The notes under the pieces: model-generated
What the model was told of the DNA's origin: nothing
The model's input: the letters and a program-made list of their open reading frames with translations, nothing else
The model's database searches: none
Part shown: positions 62,801 to 64,000 of the stretch, one piece after another
Layout: each line of letters opens with the position of its first letter
Position numbering within the stretch: the stretch's first letter is position 1
Source of the DNA: Podarcis raffonei
Lineage: Eukaryota > Chordata > Lepidosauria > Squamata > Lacertidae
Length of the DNA: 64,000 nt
Assembly (NCBI RefSeq): GCF_027172205.1
Contig: NC_070614.1
Span: 33,160,001 to 33,224,000, forward strand
Direction of reading: 5' to 3'
Translations under genes and position numbers: made by a program

Positions 62801-62933
62801 CATTCCTGCAGTGTAGTAGCTATTGAGGATGTGGAACCCCAGGGAAACATTTGATAAAATGTTGAGATTCTCATTTATCTCTTTTACAGCAAATGCGAAA
62901 GCCATGACATGCTGGTAGTTCTTGGGCACTGAA
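57801..62933 (-). CDS. V2R gene A, exons 2-6 (exon 1 beyond right edge)
   Basis: The exons are 2 62642-62933, 3 60919-61761, 4 60377-60604, 5 59950-60076 and 6 57801-58702; the sum is 2392 nt including the stop, all open with GT/AG borders. Exon 2 starts at the phase-2 acceptor ([16 protein letters not shown]), so exon 1 must lie upstream; array spacing predicts it near 64.3 kb, and 63900-64000 already resembles intron 1 of F and G. Exon 3 is the shortest (843 nt) and ends LQDVQPWQ. Exon 5 reads [20 protein letters not shown]. Exon 6 contains a stretch almost identical to C/D. The gene is the most diverged in the ligand-binding half among A-E. Confidence 0.92.
58765..58796. repeat. (AC)n microsatellite beside exon 6 of A
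   Basis: About 15 AC units (GT on the sense strand) lie 60-90 bases upstream of the exon 6 acceptor. Confidence 0.9.
59770..59805. repeat. (AC)n microsatellite in intron 5 of A
   Basis: About 18 AC units lie 140 bases downstream (sense strand) of exon 5. Confidence 0.9.
60919..61761 (-). CDS. V2R A exon 3, ligand-binding domain
   Basis: This 843-nt open exon runs from [15 protein letters not shown] to DVQPWQ. It has [36 protein letters not shown] and [16 protein letters not shown]. The frame stays open for another 246 bases upstream of the acceptor by chance. Confidence 0.92.
62054..62235. mobile_element. hAT (Charlie-like) MITE with 8-bp target duplication
   Basis: The ends CAGGGATGTCCAAA and TTTGGACATGCCTG are inverted repeats. 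CATGTAAC at 62046-62053 is repeated exactly at 62236-62243. The 182-bp body (AGAGGGCCAGATTTGATGAA) is typical of vertebrate hAT nonautonomous copies. It lies in intron 2 of gene A. Confidence 0.9.
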
Positions 62934-63475
62934 CTGCAATTAGAGTTATAGGCTCTTTAATCAAACAACAACAACAATAATAATTTGTTGAATTTATAAT
63001 AATCATTTATTGGCATCATTTCAAAAGTTAAATGTAGCAAAAAAATTGTTGGGTAGGAACCAGAATTAGTCAGAATAGACCATTGACTTAATGAGCAAAA
63101 CTAACATAGGACTTTTTTCATTTTAATGAGTCTGCTTTGAGTAGAACTCAGTAAATACTAACTACTCAGGAGAAGTGGTAGTCTACAGTATAATGAAATG
63201 AAGGGGGGAAAAAATTGGGGACAATCTCATTGTTGATCAAACTGCCCCCTCCACTTTTTTTAAGGAGCAGAATAGGAGTATTTTTTGCCTTCTCCATACA
63301 CATTTATTTCATTTACTGCATTTATTATTGAAAATCTGTTTAGCAGCAGGTTAAATCAAACATTAAATATACATAATAATAAGTAAGCAACAGATCAAGC
63401 AAGTGATCTGGATCATTTATGATATCAGGGACCAGATATATTTTAATTCAGTTGCAGTGCATATACCCAAAGAAA

Positions 63476-63476
<1 letters not shown>

Positions 63477-63508
<32 letters not shown>
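63477..63508. repeat. (AAT)n microsatellite
   Basis: About ten AAT units, followed by a short LINE-tail-like stretch (TTATATCCCGCCCTCCCC) and then a SINE. Confidence 0.85.
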
Positions 63509-63510
<2 letters not shown>

Positions 63511-63554
63511 TTTATTTATATCCCGCCCTCCCCAGCCGAAGCCGAAGAGAAGAA

Positions 63555-63800
63555 GAAGAGAAGTTTGGATTTGATATCCCGCCTTTCACTCCCTTTAAGG
63601 AATCTTAAAGCGGCTAACATTCTCCTTTCCCTTCCTTCCCTACAACAAACACTCTGTGAGGTGAGTGGGGCTGAGAGACTTCAAAGAAGTGTGACTAGCC
63701 CAAGGTCACCCAGAAGCTGCATGTGGAGGAGTGGAGACATGAACCCAGTTCCCCAGATTACGAGACTACCGCTCTTATCCACTATACCACACTGGCTCTC
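63555..63800 (-). mobile_element. tRNA-derived SINE, minus orientation
   Basis: It is the reverse complement of the family at 34691-34925, with the head (AGTGTGGTATAGTGGATAAG) at the right and the tail (GGATTTGATATCCCGCC, then an AAG/CTT run) at the left. It lies in intron 1 of gene A. Confidence 0.75.
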
Positions 63801-64000
63801 AAGTGAAATGAGAAACGATCCTGCAGGTGGAAAGAACAAAGGAGAGCCTACAAGAATGAACTCACCTATATTTAAAATATCACCTATACTGACCCAGTTT
63901 GTTATGACTGAGGGCCAATTCCAAAATAATATTTTACAAACCATGTACCTGTACAATAATTTGTGTGCACACTTTTAAATTCAAAAAGTATGTGCAAGGC

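Larger units (their letters stand above)
62934..64000 (-). other. Intron 1 of gene A (incomplete)
   Basis: It holds an (AAT)n run and a SINE. The last 100 bases (GGGCCAATTCCAAAATAATA, TTTGTGTGCACAC) resemble intron 1 of F and G near 10130-10200. Exon 1 is not within the window. Confidence 0.6.

Noticed and set aside
1-64000. A previously undescribed defence-like or bacterial-type system
   Set aside because: The window is a vertebrate V2R cluster with transposon debris. No operons or prokaryotic features are present.

Overview
The window is vertebrate nuclear DNA, almost certainly from a squamate reptile (lizard or snake). It carries a tandem array of class C G-protein-coupled receptors of the vomeronasal type-2 receptor (V2R) family. 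Every receptor lies on the minus strand and has the classic six-coding-exon V2R layout: signal peptide, three exons for the Venus-flytrap ligand-binding domain, a short cysteine-rich exon and one large seven-transmembrane exon. The intron phases are 2, 0, 0, 0 and 1. The squamate call rests on the number of V2R copies, the protein style, and interspersed repeats typical of lizards and snakes. These include CR1/L2-like and L1-like LINEs, a tRNA-derived SINE, palindromic hAT and mariner MITEs, and LTR fragments. A lacertid-like lizard is possible, but I cannot prove it.

Layout from right (upstream) to left (downstream). Gene A covers 57801-62933 (exons 2-6; exon 1 lies beyond the right edge). 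Gene B is 46006-54336, gene C 36298-44336, gene D 27153-34321 and gene E 14872-24092; these four are complete and open at 886-888 aa. F (8874-11096) is an orphan pair of intact exons 1 and 2 with no exons 3-6. Gene G (1-6437) has exons 1-3 and most of exon 4, then runs off the left edge. The start codons of E, D, C and B are spaced 10.2, 10.0 and 10.0 kb apart, so the locus grew by unequal duplication of a roughly 10-kb unit. C and D are the youngest pair. Several exons look mosaic (A exon 6, B exon 3, E), which points to gene conversion.

Intergenic stretches hold each gene's promoter block, with a conserved TATA-like box and leader, plus repeats. The largest repeat clusters are 11.8-14.5 kb (an L1 fragment with a nested MITE, then LTR retroelement pieces), 26.2-26.8 kb (two MITEs) and 55.4-57.4 kb (a tRNA-Ile pseudogene and an L1 3' end). 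I found no other host protein gene. From family knowledge, these receptors are expressed in basal vomeronasal sensory neurons, where they detect peptide or protein cues and signal through Galpha-o and TRPC2. The most interesting signals are the orphan exon 1-2 module F, which is phase-compatible with gene G; the exon-scale conversion tracts; the variable patch in the ligand-binding exon; and the shortened leaders of C and D.
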